DNA of 25,558 bases from SUG2458 sp051872335 (GTDB lineage: Bacteria > Bacillota_I > Bacilli_A > RFN20 > CAG-826), in the NCBI GenBank assembly GCA_051872335.1, contig JBJEDT010000039.1, forward strand, positions 1 through 25,558. Reading direction: 5' to 3'. Each line of letters opens with the position of its first letter. The first letter of the stretch is position 1. The notes under the pieces are model-generated. The model was not told the origin of the DNA and searched no databases. It saw only the letters and a program-made list of their open reading frames with translations. The translations under genes were made by a program, and so were the position numbers. Below are positions 12,842 to 20,900 of the stretch, in pieces.

Positions 12842-15547
12842 ATGAAAAAAACTTTTCTTAAATTATTAGCAGTTTCTATGCTAATAGGTGGTATTACAGC
12901 TTGTGGTGATGATCCAATAAAGAATCCTGAAACAGAAGAACCAGGAGAGACTGAAAATCCAGGAGAGACTGAAAATCCAGGAGAGACTGAAGATCCAGGA
13001 GAAACTGAAGATTCAGGAGAAACTGAAGATCCTGGTGAGCCGGAGACCCCAGAAGATATTTTAGCAGTCGGTGAAAATGAAGAATTAGTTTCTTATACTT
13101 TAAATGCAACTGATGATTTAACTGCTACGACATTAGAATCAGATTTAGTTGTTTCTAAGTTTACTATTAATTCTGGAACTCAAATTAGAAATAGAAATAA
13201 AACTTGGACTAACCCTGATGATACAAGTGATACAAAGTCATTTTCTAAATCTATTAAATTAGGTGGCAGTGCTAACGCAGTAACAGTAAGTGCACCTGGT
13301 AGAGGTAGATTATCAGTTTATATTCAAAACGGTTCAAGTGGGGTTGAATATCAAAAATTCTCAATTACTGATCCATCAAGTACAAAAACTGATTATGAGT
13401 TTGCTGGTACTGTTGAGTCAAGTCCTATTGTTAAAGTTGATGTTGATTTAAAAACTGCAGGGGATTATATAATTACAAGACCTAGTGGAACAGTTGATAT
13501 TTTCTTATTAGAATTACAATGTGTAGTTGAAAAATCTGAAGAAGTAGGATTTGAAATTGCTGGTCAAGGAGTTACAAATTATTTAGAAGGACAAGATTTT
13601 GATAGTTCTTCATTAGTTATTAATTCAGTTTATGGTAATGGTAGAAGAGATAGTGTATCTCTAACTGATTCTGAATTAGTAATCGATTCTTCAGCATTTA
13701 ATAAAAATGTTCCTGGAGAATATTCAATTAATGTTACATATAAAAATTATGATACACAATCATATAAAGTAAAAGTATATGAGTTAGATAGTCTAGAACT
13801 CGGTAAAAATGCAATTAGTAAAACTACAACCTCAACTGCAGGAAATAGTGAATACATTAACAATGCCTTAAAACAAGTTTATCGTATTGGTGATACATTA
13901 TCTTTAAAAGGTTTAAGTATAAAAGCTAATGCATCTTATGAATCTAGTGAACTAGAATTTATGTTATCTGATTATACAGTATCTACATTAGATACAACTA
14001 CTGCTGGTCAGAAGACAGTTACAGTTACATATTCTTATGGTGATTCAAAAGTTAAAGATATTGCTTTTGATGTTTATGTAGTAGATCAAGAACCATGTGT
14101 AGTGGATGAAGTATATCAAGTAAAAGTTGATCAAAGTTATACAGGTACAATTGGAGCAGCTGTTGATAGTTACAATATGTTTACTACTATCCAACAAGCT
14201 CTTGATTACTTAGGTTCAATTGATGGTATTGCATCAAGTAAAAAAGTAATTGAAGTTGCTTCTGGTACATACAAAGAAAAATTAGATATTTCAATCCCTA
14301 ACTTAACTTTAAAAGGAACTAATGCAGAAAATACAATTATTGAATGGGATTCATTATACGGATTAAAAGATGAAAGTGGATTTGTTCATGAAACTGATTC
14401 TACAGCAACTGTTGCCATTAGAGATGATGCAATCGGTACTTGTATTGAAGGAATTACAGTTTCAAACTACTGGAATTCTCAAGCTGTATTTGATGAAAAA
14501 TTAGGCGAAGGATATAGTGAACATCGTGCTCTTGCTTTATTAGTACAAGCTGATCAATTTGTAATGAAAAATTGTCGTTTGTTAGGATATCAAGATACAT
14601 TAGAATTATTCACTGGCCGTCAATATATTATTGATACATATATCCAAGGTGTTACAGATTTCATTTTTGGAACTAATAATACAACATATTTTAAAGGTTG
14701 TGAAATCCACTCAATTTCTAGAGGAAAAACAGATGGTGGATATATTACAGCATTTAAAGGTAATAATAAAGGAAGTAGCGATTACGTTCAATATGGAGCA
14801 ATCTTTGATGAATGTGATTTCACTGCTGAGGCTGATGATATTGCAAATGGCAATACAGCAATAGGTCGTTGTTGGGGTTCATATGCTTCTGTTATGGTAA
14901 TGAATTCTACTCTAGCTGGTCATATTTCAACATCTGGATTCTCAGGATCAAGTAAGAATGAACGTTATGTATCAATGAATGCTAAACCAACAGATGAAAA
15001 TGTTAAGTTCTATGAATTTAATAATACTGGTGATGGTGCTATTTCAAGTGCTGTTACAGGTATGACTTTAGTTGATGAAACAACAGCTAATGATTATAAA
15101 GACTTCAGTAAGATCTTTGGAACAACAAATGGTGGAGTTACTTATACTCTTCCTTGGGATCCAACTTCAACAGAAGAAGTAGTTGATACAAATATTTATT
15201 ATTTCTTTAATGGTAGTACTTCTTTAACTGGTACAAGTTATACATACGATCAAACAATTCAAAATACTACTGGAACATTTGGTGACATAGCAATTGATGC
15301 TTCATCAAGTAAAGTTGCAGCTCGTTCTAGTGATACACAAGTTAATAGTGGTGCAACATTAACATTTGATGTTGCTGCAAATAGTAAAGTAACAATTTCA
15401 ACTTATCCAAATTACCATGGTTACACAGTTAATGGTACTGCAGCAGATAGTGATACTTATGAAGTTACATTCTCTGAAGCTACAACAGTAACTATAACTG
15501 CAACAGCTACAGTATATTTGTACTCTATCATTATCTCATCTAATTAG
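12842..15547 (+). CDS. Modular pectinesterase (pectin methylesterase) lipoprotein
   Basis: A 901-residue surface enzyme that removes methyl esters from pectin. Residues 1-21 are a lipoprotein signal with lipobox I-T-A-C21. An acidic P-G-E-T-E-(N/D) repeat linker follows (about 34-70), then a beta-rich carbohydrate-binding-like region (about 75-235), two Ig-like domains (about 240-420), the right-handed beta-helix pectinesterase domain (about 425-760) and a C-terminal beta domain (about 785-901). Catalytic residues visible are Q584-D585 in G-Y-Q-D-T-L, D606 in D-F-I-F-G and R676 in G-R-C-W. The Gln usual in the Q-A-(V/L)-A-L motif is Arg562 here (H-R-A-L-A-L). AGGAG precedes the ATG. It is monocistronic, with a cre site upstream and a terminator downstream, which suggests use of plant polysaccharide in the gut. 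Confidence 0.92.
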   Translation: MKKTFLKLLAVSMLIGGITACGDDPIKNPETEEPGETENPGETENPGETEDPGETEDSGETEDPGEPETPEDILAVGENEELVSYTLNATDDLTATTLESDLVVSKFTINSGTQIRNRNKTWTNPDDTSDTKSFSKSIKLGGSANAVTVSAPGRGRLSVYIQNGSSGVEYQKFSITDPSSTKTDYEFAGTVESSPIVKVDVDLKTAGDYIITRPSGTVDIFLLELQCVVEKSEEVGFEIAGQGVTNYLEGQDFDSSSLVINSVYGNGRRDSVSLTDSELVIDSSAFNKNVPGEYSINVTYKNYDTQSYKVKVYELDSLELGKNAISKTTTSTAGNSEYINNALKQVYRIGDTLSLKGLSIKANASYESSELEFMLSDYTVSTLDTTTAGQKTVTVTYSYGDSKVKDIAFDVYVVDQEPCVVDEVYQVKVDQSYTGTIGAAVDSYNMFTTIQQALDYLGSIDGIASSKKVIEVASGTYKEKLDISIPNLTLKGTNAENTIIEWDSLYGLKDESGFVHETDSTATVAIRDDAIGTCIEGITVSNYWNSQAVFDEKLGEGYSEHRALALLVQADQFVMKNCRLLGYQDTLELFTGRQYIIDTYIQGVTDFIFGTNNTTYFKGCEIHSISRGKTDGGYITAFKGNNKGSSDYVQYGAIFDECDFTAEADDIANGNTAIGRCWGSYASVMVMNSTLAGHISTSGFSGSSKNERYVSMNAKPTDENVKFYEFNNTGDGAISSAVTGMTLVDETTANDYKDFSKIFGTTNGGVTYTLPWDPTSTEEVVDTNIYYFFNGSTSLTGTSYTYDQTIQNTTGTFGDIAIDASSSKVAARSSDTQVNSGATLTFDVAANSKVTISTYPNYHGYTVNGTAADSDTYEVTFSEATTVTITATATVYLYSIIISSN
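12941..13048 (+). repeat. Tandem 18-bp repeat encoding an acidic linker
   Basis: Five near-identical 18-bp units (CCAGGAGAGACTGAAAAT and variants) and one degenerate sixth unit, each encoding P-G-E-T-E-(N/D). The first two units are identical. The array could change copy number by slippage without shifting the frame and would alter how far the enzyme stands off the membrane. Confidence 0.85.
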
Positions 15548-15587
15548 AAGACCTATGTAAATTTTTAATATTCTTTTTTCCCTTGTG

Positions 15588-15625
15588 AAAAGCTGCTAAA
15601 TCTCCAATTAGCAGCTTTTTATTTT
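15588..15625 (+). terminator. Terminator of the pectinesterase gene
   Basis: AAAAGCTGCTAA / TTAGCAGCTTTT, a 12-bp perfect stem with an 8-nt loop and T-rich tail, about 40 nt after the stop codon. Confidence 0.9.
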
Positions 15626-15692
15626 TTATTATAGTAAGATTTAAATCATTGTAATATTAAAATTATTGTGTAATAATTTAAAAGCAAGAAAC

Positions 15693-15767
15693 GTGCTTAT
15701 AGCTCAATGGATAGAGCACAACCCTCCGAAGGTTGAGATATATGTTCGACTCATATTAAGCACACCA
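15693..15767 (+). tRNA. tRNA-Arg (anticodon CCG)
   Basis: Acceptor GTGCTTA / TAAGCAC, anticodon stem CAACC / GGTTG with loop C-T-C-C-G-A-A giving anticodon CCG (reads CGG), T-arm ATATG / CATAT with TTCGACT loop, and encoded CCA. A weak promoter (TTGTAA at 15649, TAATAA at 15671) lies upstream. No terminator separates it from the GtrA-like gene, which begins 12 nt later. Confidence 0.94.
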
Positions 15768-15778
15768 TAGGTAGTATT

Positions 15779-16228
15779 ATGAAAGAGTTTTGGAGATTTA
15801 TTAAATTTGTATTATTTTCTATTAGTGCTGGTGTAATTGAAATTGTATCATTTACTTTATTATCAGAATTTACACCTTTAAAAGAATGGATTTGCTACAT
15901 TATTTCTGTTGTTTTATCAGTTATTTGGAACTTTACTTTTAATAGAAAGTTCACGTTTAAATCAGCAAATAATATTCCTGTTGCTATGTTAAAAGTAGGT
16001 TTATTTTATGTAGTATTTATTCCTTTAACTGCTTTACTTGAAAAATTTCTAACTGAAGATTTATTATGGCCAGGTTTACTTGCTACAGCAATAAATATGG
16101 TCTTGAATTTTGTTTTAGAATTCTTTTACCAACGATATTTTGTATTTGGAAAAAGTCTTGATTCAAATATTAAAGTGCAAGAAGAAACAAAAAGTAATGA
16201 AGATAGTTGTAATACTAATGAAAAATAA
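15779..16228 (+). CDS. GtrA-family membrane protein
   Basis: A 149-residue protein with four predicted membrane helices and the GtrA signature W-N-F-T-F-N-R-K-F-T-F after helix two, repeated in style near the end (F-F-Y-Q-R-Y-F-V-F). GtrA proteins are thought to help move lipid-linked sugars across the membrane for surface glycan decoration. The tail after residue 130 is charged and disordered-looking. The start codon is 11 nt after the tRNA-Arg(CCG) 3' end, with only a weak AGGT ahead, so it may be read from the tRNA promoter. No partner glycosyltransferase is adjacent. Confidence 0.9.
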   Translation: MKEFWRFIKFVLFSISAGVIEIVSFTLLSEFTPLKEWICYIISVVLSVIWNFTFNRKFTFKSANNIPVAMLKVGLFYVVFIPLTALLEKFLTEDLLWPGLLATAINMVLNFVLEFFYQRYFVFGKSLDSNIKVQEETKSNEDSCNTNEK

Positions 16229-16274
16229 GACATTTTGTGCTATTTTAGAAATATAAAATAAGGAATGATTGGGT

Positions 16275-16982
16275 ATGAAAAAAATTAAACCATTATTAAT
16301 TTTATTTACATGTTTATCGTTGTGTGGATGTAGTGAAGATTTAGCAAATCTTTCACCAGAAGAACAATTACAACGTCTTGATTCAGCTATGAAAGAAGTA
16401 AATTCTTCATCATTCACAATTGAAATGGATCAAAATATATGCATTACTATTAATGGACAATCACAAAAAAGTTCTTTAGTTGGTTTTTCTCAAGTAGATA
16501 GTGATGAAATGTATTCAAAAGTTTCTATTACATTAGATGATGAAACTCAAGAACAAGAAACATATGCAAAAATTGATGGTGATGAAGTAATTGTTTGGTA
16601 TAAATCTGGATTTCAATGGGAAAAACAAGCAATGAGTATTGAAAGCTATGATAACAGTCAACTTCCTACATCAGATTTAGATACAAATGATGTTTTTACG
16701 TATAATGAAGGTGTTTTTAGTGCAGATGTTGAAGCATTGAATGAACAAATGAATGCATACTTTGATAGTTGTGGTGAATCATATGGTGGTACCTGTAGTG
16801 GTCAAGTTTCAAAATATGATATTACAATAGAAAAAAGAAAATTAAAGACAATTGAATGTGATTTAGTAATGGAAATATCAATTTTAGGAACATCTATACG
16901 TCTTTCCGAACAAATGAAATATACATATTCAAAAATTGGAAAAACAAAAGTTAATGTTCCAAAAGATTTACCTAATGCATAA
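16275..16982 (+). CDS. Hypothetical lipoprotein (235 residues)
   Basis: Signal peptide with basic start M-K-K-I-K, hydrophobic core and lipobox L-C-G-C with the lipidated Cys at 19. The mature part opens with E-E-Q-L-Q-R-L-D-S-A-M-K-E-V-N and then alternates beta-like strands, ending in Y-S-K-I-G-K-T-K-V-N-V-P. This layout recalls the LolA/LppX-like lipoproteins of Gram-positives, which may bind a lipid or peptide; that is inference only. Two cysteines (C-G-E-S-Y-G-G-T-C) could form a disulfide. ATG 16275 is chosen over TTG 16269; AAGGA lies 11 nt upstream. It follows the GtrA-like gene by 46 bp and may share its transcript. Confidence 0.75.
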   Translation: MKKIKPLLILFTCLSLCGCSEDLANLSPEEQLQRLDSAMKEVNSSSFTIEMDQNICITINGQSQKSSLVGFSQVDSDEMYSKVSITLDDETQEQETYAKIDGDEVIVWYKSGFQWEKQAMSIESYDNSQLPTSDLDTNDVFTYNEGVFSADVEALNEQMNAYFDSCGESYGGTCSGQVSKYDITIEKRKLKTIECDLVMEISILGTSIRLSEQMKYTYSKIGKTKVNVPKDLPNA

Positions 16983-17052
16983 GTAAATTGGTATTTATAG
17001 AAAATTATAACTTATAAATATAATAAAGAATAATGTAAATAATTTATTCATC

Positions 17053-17081
17053 TTGAAATATAATTACATAATTGATATTAT
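17053..17081 (+). promoter_or_regulatory. tRNA-Leu promoter
   Basis: TTGAAA (17053-17058), 17-nt spacer, TATTAT (17076-17081), placing the start a few bases before the tRNA. Confidence 0.65.
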
Positions 17082-17090
17082 ATTTTTGCT

Positions 17091-17175
17091 GCCCGAGTGG
17101 TGAAATCGGTAGACGCAGAGGACTCAAAATCCTCCGGGGCAACCCATGACGGTTCGAGTCCGTCCTCGGGCACCA
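17091..17175 (+). tRNA. tRNA-Leu (anticodon CAA)
   Basis: Acceptor GCCCGAG / CTCGGGC, anticodon stem GAGGA / TCCTC with loop C-T-C-A-A-A-A giving anticodon CAA (reads TTG), a long class II variable arm, T-arm with GGTTCGAGTCC and encoded CCA. It is the last gene before the restriction-modification island. I found no repeat of its 3' end further right that would mark an attachment site. Confidence 0.95.
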
Positions 17176-17187
17176 TAAAAGAAATGG

Positions 17188-17224
17188 AAGTTTGATACAA
17201 TTTATAGTATCGAACTTTTTTTGT
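17188..17224 (+). terminator. Terminator after tRNA-Leu
   Basis: AAGTTTGATAC / GTATCGAACTT stem (one T-G wobble), 8-nt loop, then seven T residues. Confidence 0.85.
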
Positions 17225-17526
17225 TTTTCTGAGTCTTGAACTATAAAATACTTTAAAATAGCTTCAAATAGGTCGATTTTAGCCGATTTGTGGCGTTTTC
17301 AATAGTTATTTTGCGAGTAATACCAGTTCGAATAATAGTTCGAACGTAAGGCGGGTTTGTTTTTTTGATAAACTTTTACACGATTACTATCTAAGGGTGC
17401 CAATTTTACACGATTAACACGTTTTGAAAAAAAGAACATAATTTCAAAGTTTAACTTTTTTAATGATTTCCTAATTTTTTAACGTTCTAAAGACATTTTA
17501 ACGATTACATAACTATATAAAGATTA
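17225..17526. other. Intergenic stretch between tRNA-Leu and the R-M island
   Basis: About 300 bp without a convincing gene on either strand. It holds two direct repeats: AGTTCGAA at 17325-17332 and 17337-17344, and TTTTACACGATTA at 17374-17386 and 17404-17416 (30-bp period). It is richer in CG dinucleotides than the neighbouring intergenic DNA. This may be the left border of the acquired island, but no att site or integrase is visible. Confidence 0.4.
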
Positions 17527-17559
17527 TCATTTTCCAACAAAATAATTTATGTTTTTTTT

Positions 17560-17583
17560 CTTACGCTGATGAAGGGTGATAAG
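17560..17583 (-). repeat. hsdS shuffling repeat, TRD end (inverted copy)
   Basis: 24 bp identical, in inverse orientation, to 21432-21455 and 22020-22043; against the latter the match extends to 26 bp. It encodes the L-I-T-L-H-Q-R-K edge. Confidence 0.9.
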
Positions 17584-18012
17584 GTTGTCAAGTAGTTCTA
17601 ATATAGAAGATATTTTTAACTGCTCTTTGAGCGATGGGCTCATATAAAATTCAATGTCTGCCATCACATTATTCATCAACTTTGGGTTCCCTACTTTAGA
17701 TACATATTTCCAAGCAATGTTATTCAATGCTTCAGCGTTTGCTTTGTTAGCTAATCCATCATCGGAAAGGAGCACTCCACACACATTTGTGCAGTAAAAA
17801 CGGCCTTTTCTATATCTAACGGTTCCCGCATTGGCTCCATCTGTAGTCCATGTTATGGCAGAATCAAATAGGTATTTATCGTAATAGCCCATCAGCCCTT
17901 CATTTAAGGTTTGTGATGAATAAACAGGATATAAATAAACTTCATCAACTGATGTTCTGGTAAGTGGAGCCGCTAGCACATATCCCCTAGTAACTTTGTA
18001 TACATCAGCAAC

Positions 18013-18029
18013 CTTACGCTGTTCCCAAG
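18013..18029 (-). repeat. hsdS shuffling repeat, TRD start (inverted copy)
   Basis: 17-bp core CTTGGGAACAGCGTAAG (read on the minus strand), encoding the W-E-Q-R-K edge. The same core is found on the plus strand at 20953, 21556 and 25284. Confidence 0.9.
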
Positions 18030-18129
18030 AGTTTGTATAAAAAAGAAAAAATAATATCATATAATTCAGTGTTTTAGTGGTAATTTTAGAAAAAAAGTGA
18101 TAAAATAATGATAAAATGTGAGGTATGAT

Positions 18130-18318
18130 ATGGATTACGCTAAAAAAATAAAAGAGTATCGAGAAAAGGTTCTAATTACGCAACAAGAATTAGCAAAAAT
18201 ACTTGGCGTAGGCATTTCCAATGTTTCAAGATGGGAACAAGGCCATTATGAACCTACTATGGAAACAAAAAGAAAACTAAAAAAGCTTTTTGAAGAAGCA
18301 GGCATTAAGGAGGATTAA
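18130..18318 (+). CDS. XRE-family helix-turn-helix regulator of the R-M operon
   Basis: A 62-residue single-domain DNA-binding protein. The helix-turn-helix is T-Q-Q-E-L-A-K-I-L-G-V-G-I-S-N-V-S-R-W-E-Q-G followed by P-T. ATG 18130 is preceded by GTGAGG at 6-nt spacing; GTG 18118 overlaps the upstream A/T-rich start region. The stop codon is one base before the hsdM start, so it is first in the hsd operon and probably controls its expression, as small controller proteins do for other restriction systems. That role is inference from position. Confidence 0.85.
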   Translation: MDYAKKIKEYREKVLITQQELAKILGVGISNVSRWEQGHYEPTMETKRKLKKLFEEAGIKED

Positions 18319-18319
18319 G

Positions 18320-20899
18320 ATGAATAAACAAGAATTAGCATCAAGAATTTGGGAATCAGCCAACAATATGCGTTCCAAAATTGAAGCAAATGAATATAAA
18401 GATTATATTTTAGGATTTATTTTCTATAAATTCTTATCGGATAAAGAGGAAAATGCACTAAAAAAAGAAGGATGGGATGATGAATCTTTAAAAGAATATT
18501 TGGTTGAAGATGATATTAAAGACCATCAAGATTTATTAAAGTATTGTAAGAAAAATTATGGTTATTTCATTTCTTATGATAACTTATTTTCTACTTGGTT
18601 AAATAAAGGTAGTGATTTTGATGTGTCCGATGTCAGCGTAGCATTATCTTCGTTTACACGTCATATTAATGAAAACCATAAGAAAGTGTTTGATAAAATA
18701 TTTGAGACTCTAGAAACTGGTTTATCTAAACTAGGTGATAATAGCGGTGCTCAAACCAAGGCAATCAGATCTTTGATTCAATTAATTAATCCAATCCCAA
18801 TGGATGACAAACAAGGATATGATGTATTGGGTTTTATTTATGAGTATTTAATTTCAAATTTTGCGGCTAATGCTGGTAAAAAAGCAGGTGAATTTTATAC
18901 ACCACATGAAGTATCTTTAGTAATGTCTGAGATTGTTGCTAATCATTTAAAAGATAGAGAATCAATACAAATATATGACCCAACATCTGGTTCGGGTTCA
19001 TTACTTATAAATATAGGTCAAAGTATATCTAAATATTTAAAAGATAAAAATAAGATAAAATATTTCGCACAGGAATTAAAAGAAAACACATATTCGTTAA
19101 CAAGAATGAATTTGGTTATGAGAGGAATAAAACCAGAAAACATAGTAGCTAGATGTGGGGATACATTAGCTGATGACTAGCCATATTTTGAAGAAGGAAA
19201 ATTTTCTGAAACATATGAAGCATTATATGTAGATGCAGTTGTATCAAATCCTCCATATTCACAAAAATGGGAACCACATGAGGATTCAAGATTTGCTGAT
19301 TACGGAATTGCACCAAAAGCCAAAGCTGATTACGCGTTCCTACTTCATGACTTATACCATTTGCAACCTGATGGAATAATGACTATTGTTTTACCACATG
19401 GTGTTTTATTTAGGGGTGGTGAAGAAGGAAATATTAGAAAAAATCTAATTGAAAATGATAATATTGATACGATTATAGGTCTTCCTGCTAATATTTTCTT
19501 TGGAACAGGTATTCCTACAATAATAATGGTTTTAAAGAAGAAACGAGAAAGAAACGATGTTTTAATTGTTGATGCTTCTAAAGGCTTTATTAAAGTCGGA
19601 AAAAATAACAAATTAAGAGCTTCAGATATTAAGAAGATTGTAGACACAGTAATTAAAAGAGAAACTGTTGATAAATATTCTAGAGTTGTTTCAAAAAAAG
19701 AAATTAGAAATAATGATTACAACTTAAATATTCCAAGATATGTTGATTCAAGTGAAAAAGCTGAATCATTTGATATTTATGCTTCAATGTTTGGTGGAAT
19801 TCCAAATAATGAGTTAAACGAATATAAAAAGTATTGGGATGCATTCCCATCTTTGAAAAATGAATTATTTGAATCTATTAATAGAGATTTCTCTTCATCA
19901 AAAGTAGAAGATATTAAGCAAACGATCCTAGAAAATCTAGATGTAAAAACATTTATTAATGATTTTAATAATGCATTTGCTGATTTTGATTCATATTTAG
20001 AGAAAGAGTTAATTCATAATTATGAGTCAATAAATATATCTAAAGAAGAAAGTGTTATAGCTGATAATATTTTTGAGAGAATAATTCAATTAAAACTATT
20101 AGATAAGTATAGTGCATATCAACTTTTAGATGATGATTGGTCGAAAGTTGCTGTGGATCTTGAAATTATTAAGACAGAAGGCTTTGAATCAACGAAGAAA
20201 GTTGATCCTAATATGGTATCTAAGAAAAAAGATGGAAAAGATGTTGAAGTTCAAGAGGGATGGATAGGTCGTGTGATTCCATTTGAATTAATTCAAAAAG
20301 AAAAGTTGTCTGATGAACTAAATAAATTAATTGCTTGTGAGCATAGGCTTGAAGAAATAGGCTCATTATATACTGAAACAGTAGAAGAATTAACTGATGA
20401 TGAAAAAGAAGAATATCCTGATATTTTAACTGAAGAAAAAGATGCCTTTGTTAATGCTGAAGTAGTTAAACAAGCTAAAAAATTCAAAGGTCAAAAGTTT
20501 TCAAATGAGTCTTTAGAATATAAGATTATTACTATTGCTAAAGCAATAGATGAAGAAAAAGGATTAAAAAAGAATCTAAAAACTTTACAAAGTAATCTAG
20601 AAGTTTCTAGCAAAAAAGTGATTGAAAGCCTAACTGATGATGAAGTTTTTGAATTGTTGAAGAAAAAATGGATTAATCCATTACTTGATTCGCTTTCAAA
20701 GCTTCCTCAAACGCTTATAAATGATTTAGCTACAAAGCTTCAAAAGCTATCTAAAAAATATGAAACCACATATTTAGATTTAGATACAGAAATCAGAAAG
20801 ACAGAAGAATCGTTAGCATCAATGATTGATGATTTAGAAGCGGATGAATTTGATAAAAAAGGCCTTCTTGAACTTCAAAAACTATTGAGAGGTGAGTAA
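18320..20899 (+). pseudogene. hsdM: Type I methyltransferase subunit HsdM, interrupted by an in-frame TAG
   Basis: The frame would encode 859 residues from ATG 18320 (AAGGAGGA just upstream). The HsdM N-terminal helical domain covers about 1-160. SAM-binding motif I is D220-P-T-S-G-S-G-S and the catalytic N310-P-P-Y-S follows at 19247. A long, charged, partly coiled-coil C-terminal part runs to 20899. Codon 287 (19178-19180) is TAG, in D-D-(stop)-P-Y-F, where homologues normally read D-W-P; one base change from TGG explains it. The frame continues intact on both sides. The stop separates motif I from NPPY, and the first plausible restart (TTG 19361 or later) is beyond NPPY, so neither fragment can methylate. 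Readthrough or a sequencing error would restore it. Confidence 0.9.
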
Positions 20900-20900
20900 A

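Larger units (their letters stand above)
17527..18060 (-). pseudogene. Silent, inverted hsdS cassette (one target recognition domain)
   Basis: A 177-residue frame equal to about half of a type I specificity subunit. It runs from S-W-E-Q-R-K through a complete TRD (Y-L-Y-P-V-Y-S-S-Q-T-L-N-E-G, T-T-D-G-A-N-A-G) to L-I-T-L-H-Q-R-K, and ends shortly after. These two conserved edges are the same ones that bound each TRD in the active hsdS. The formal ATG has no ribosome binding site, and the stretch before W-E-Q-R-K is unrelated to the normal HsdS N-terminus, so it is probably not expressed by itself. It points away from hsdM/hsdS. I read it as a donor for specificity switching by recombination. 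Confidence 0.8.

Noticed and set aside
12658..12861. A 67-residue plus-strand frame between tRNA-Arg(CCT) and the pectinesterase gene
   Set aside because: It starts within the tRNA terminator, runs through the cre site, has no ribosome binding site and overlaps the pectinesterase start in another frame.
12894..13109. A minus-strand frame rich in Leu and Gln with repeats
   Set aside because: It is the antisense shadow of the 18-bp tandem repeat in the pectinesterase linker.
16163..16417. A minus-strand 84-residue frame
   Set aside because: It is antisense to the end of the GtrA-like gene and the lipoprotein signal peptide, both of which have clear protein features.
17325..17416. CRISPR array or attachment site
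   Set aside because: Only two copies of each repeat, no spacers of regular size and no match to the tRNA-Leu 3' end.
18118..18129. GTG 18118 as start of the XRE regulator
   Set aside because: ATG 18130 has a correctly spaced ribosome binding site and aligns with the usual start of this small domain.
19361..20899. A separate gene of 512 codons starting at TTG 19361
   Set aside because: It is in the same frame as the upstream part of hsdM; sequence between the TAG and this TTG encodes conserved HsdM residues including NPPY, so it is the second half of one broken gene.
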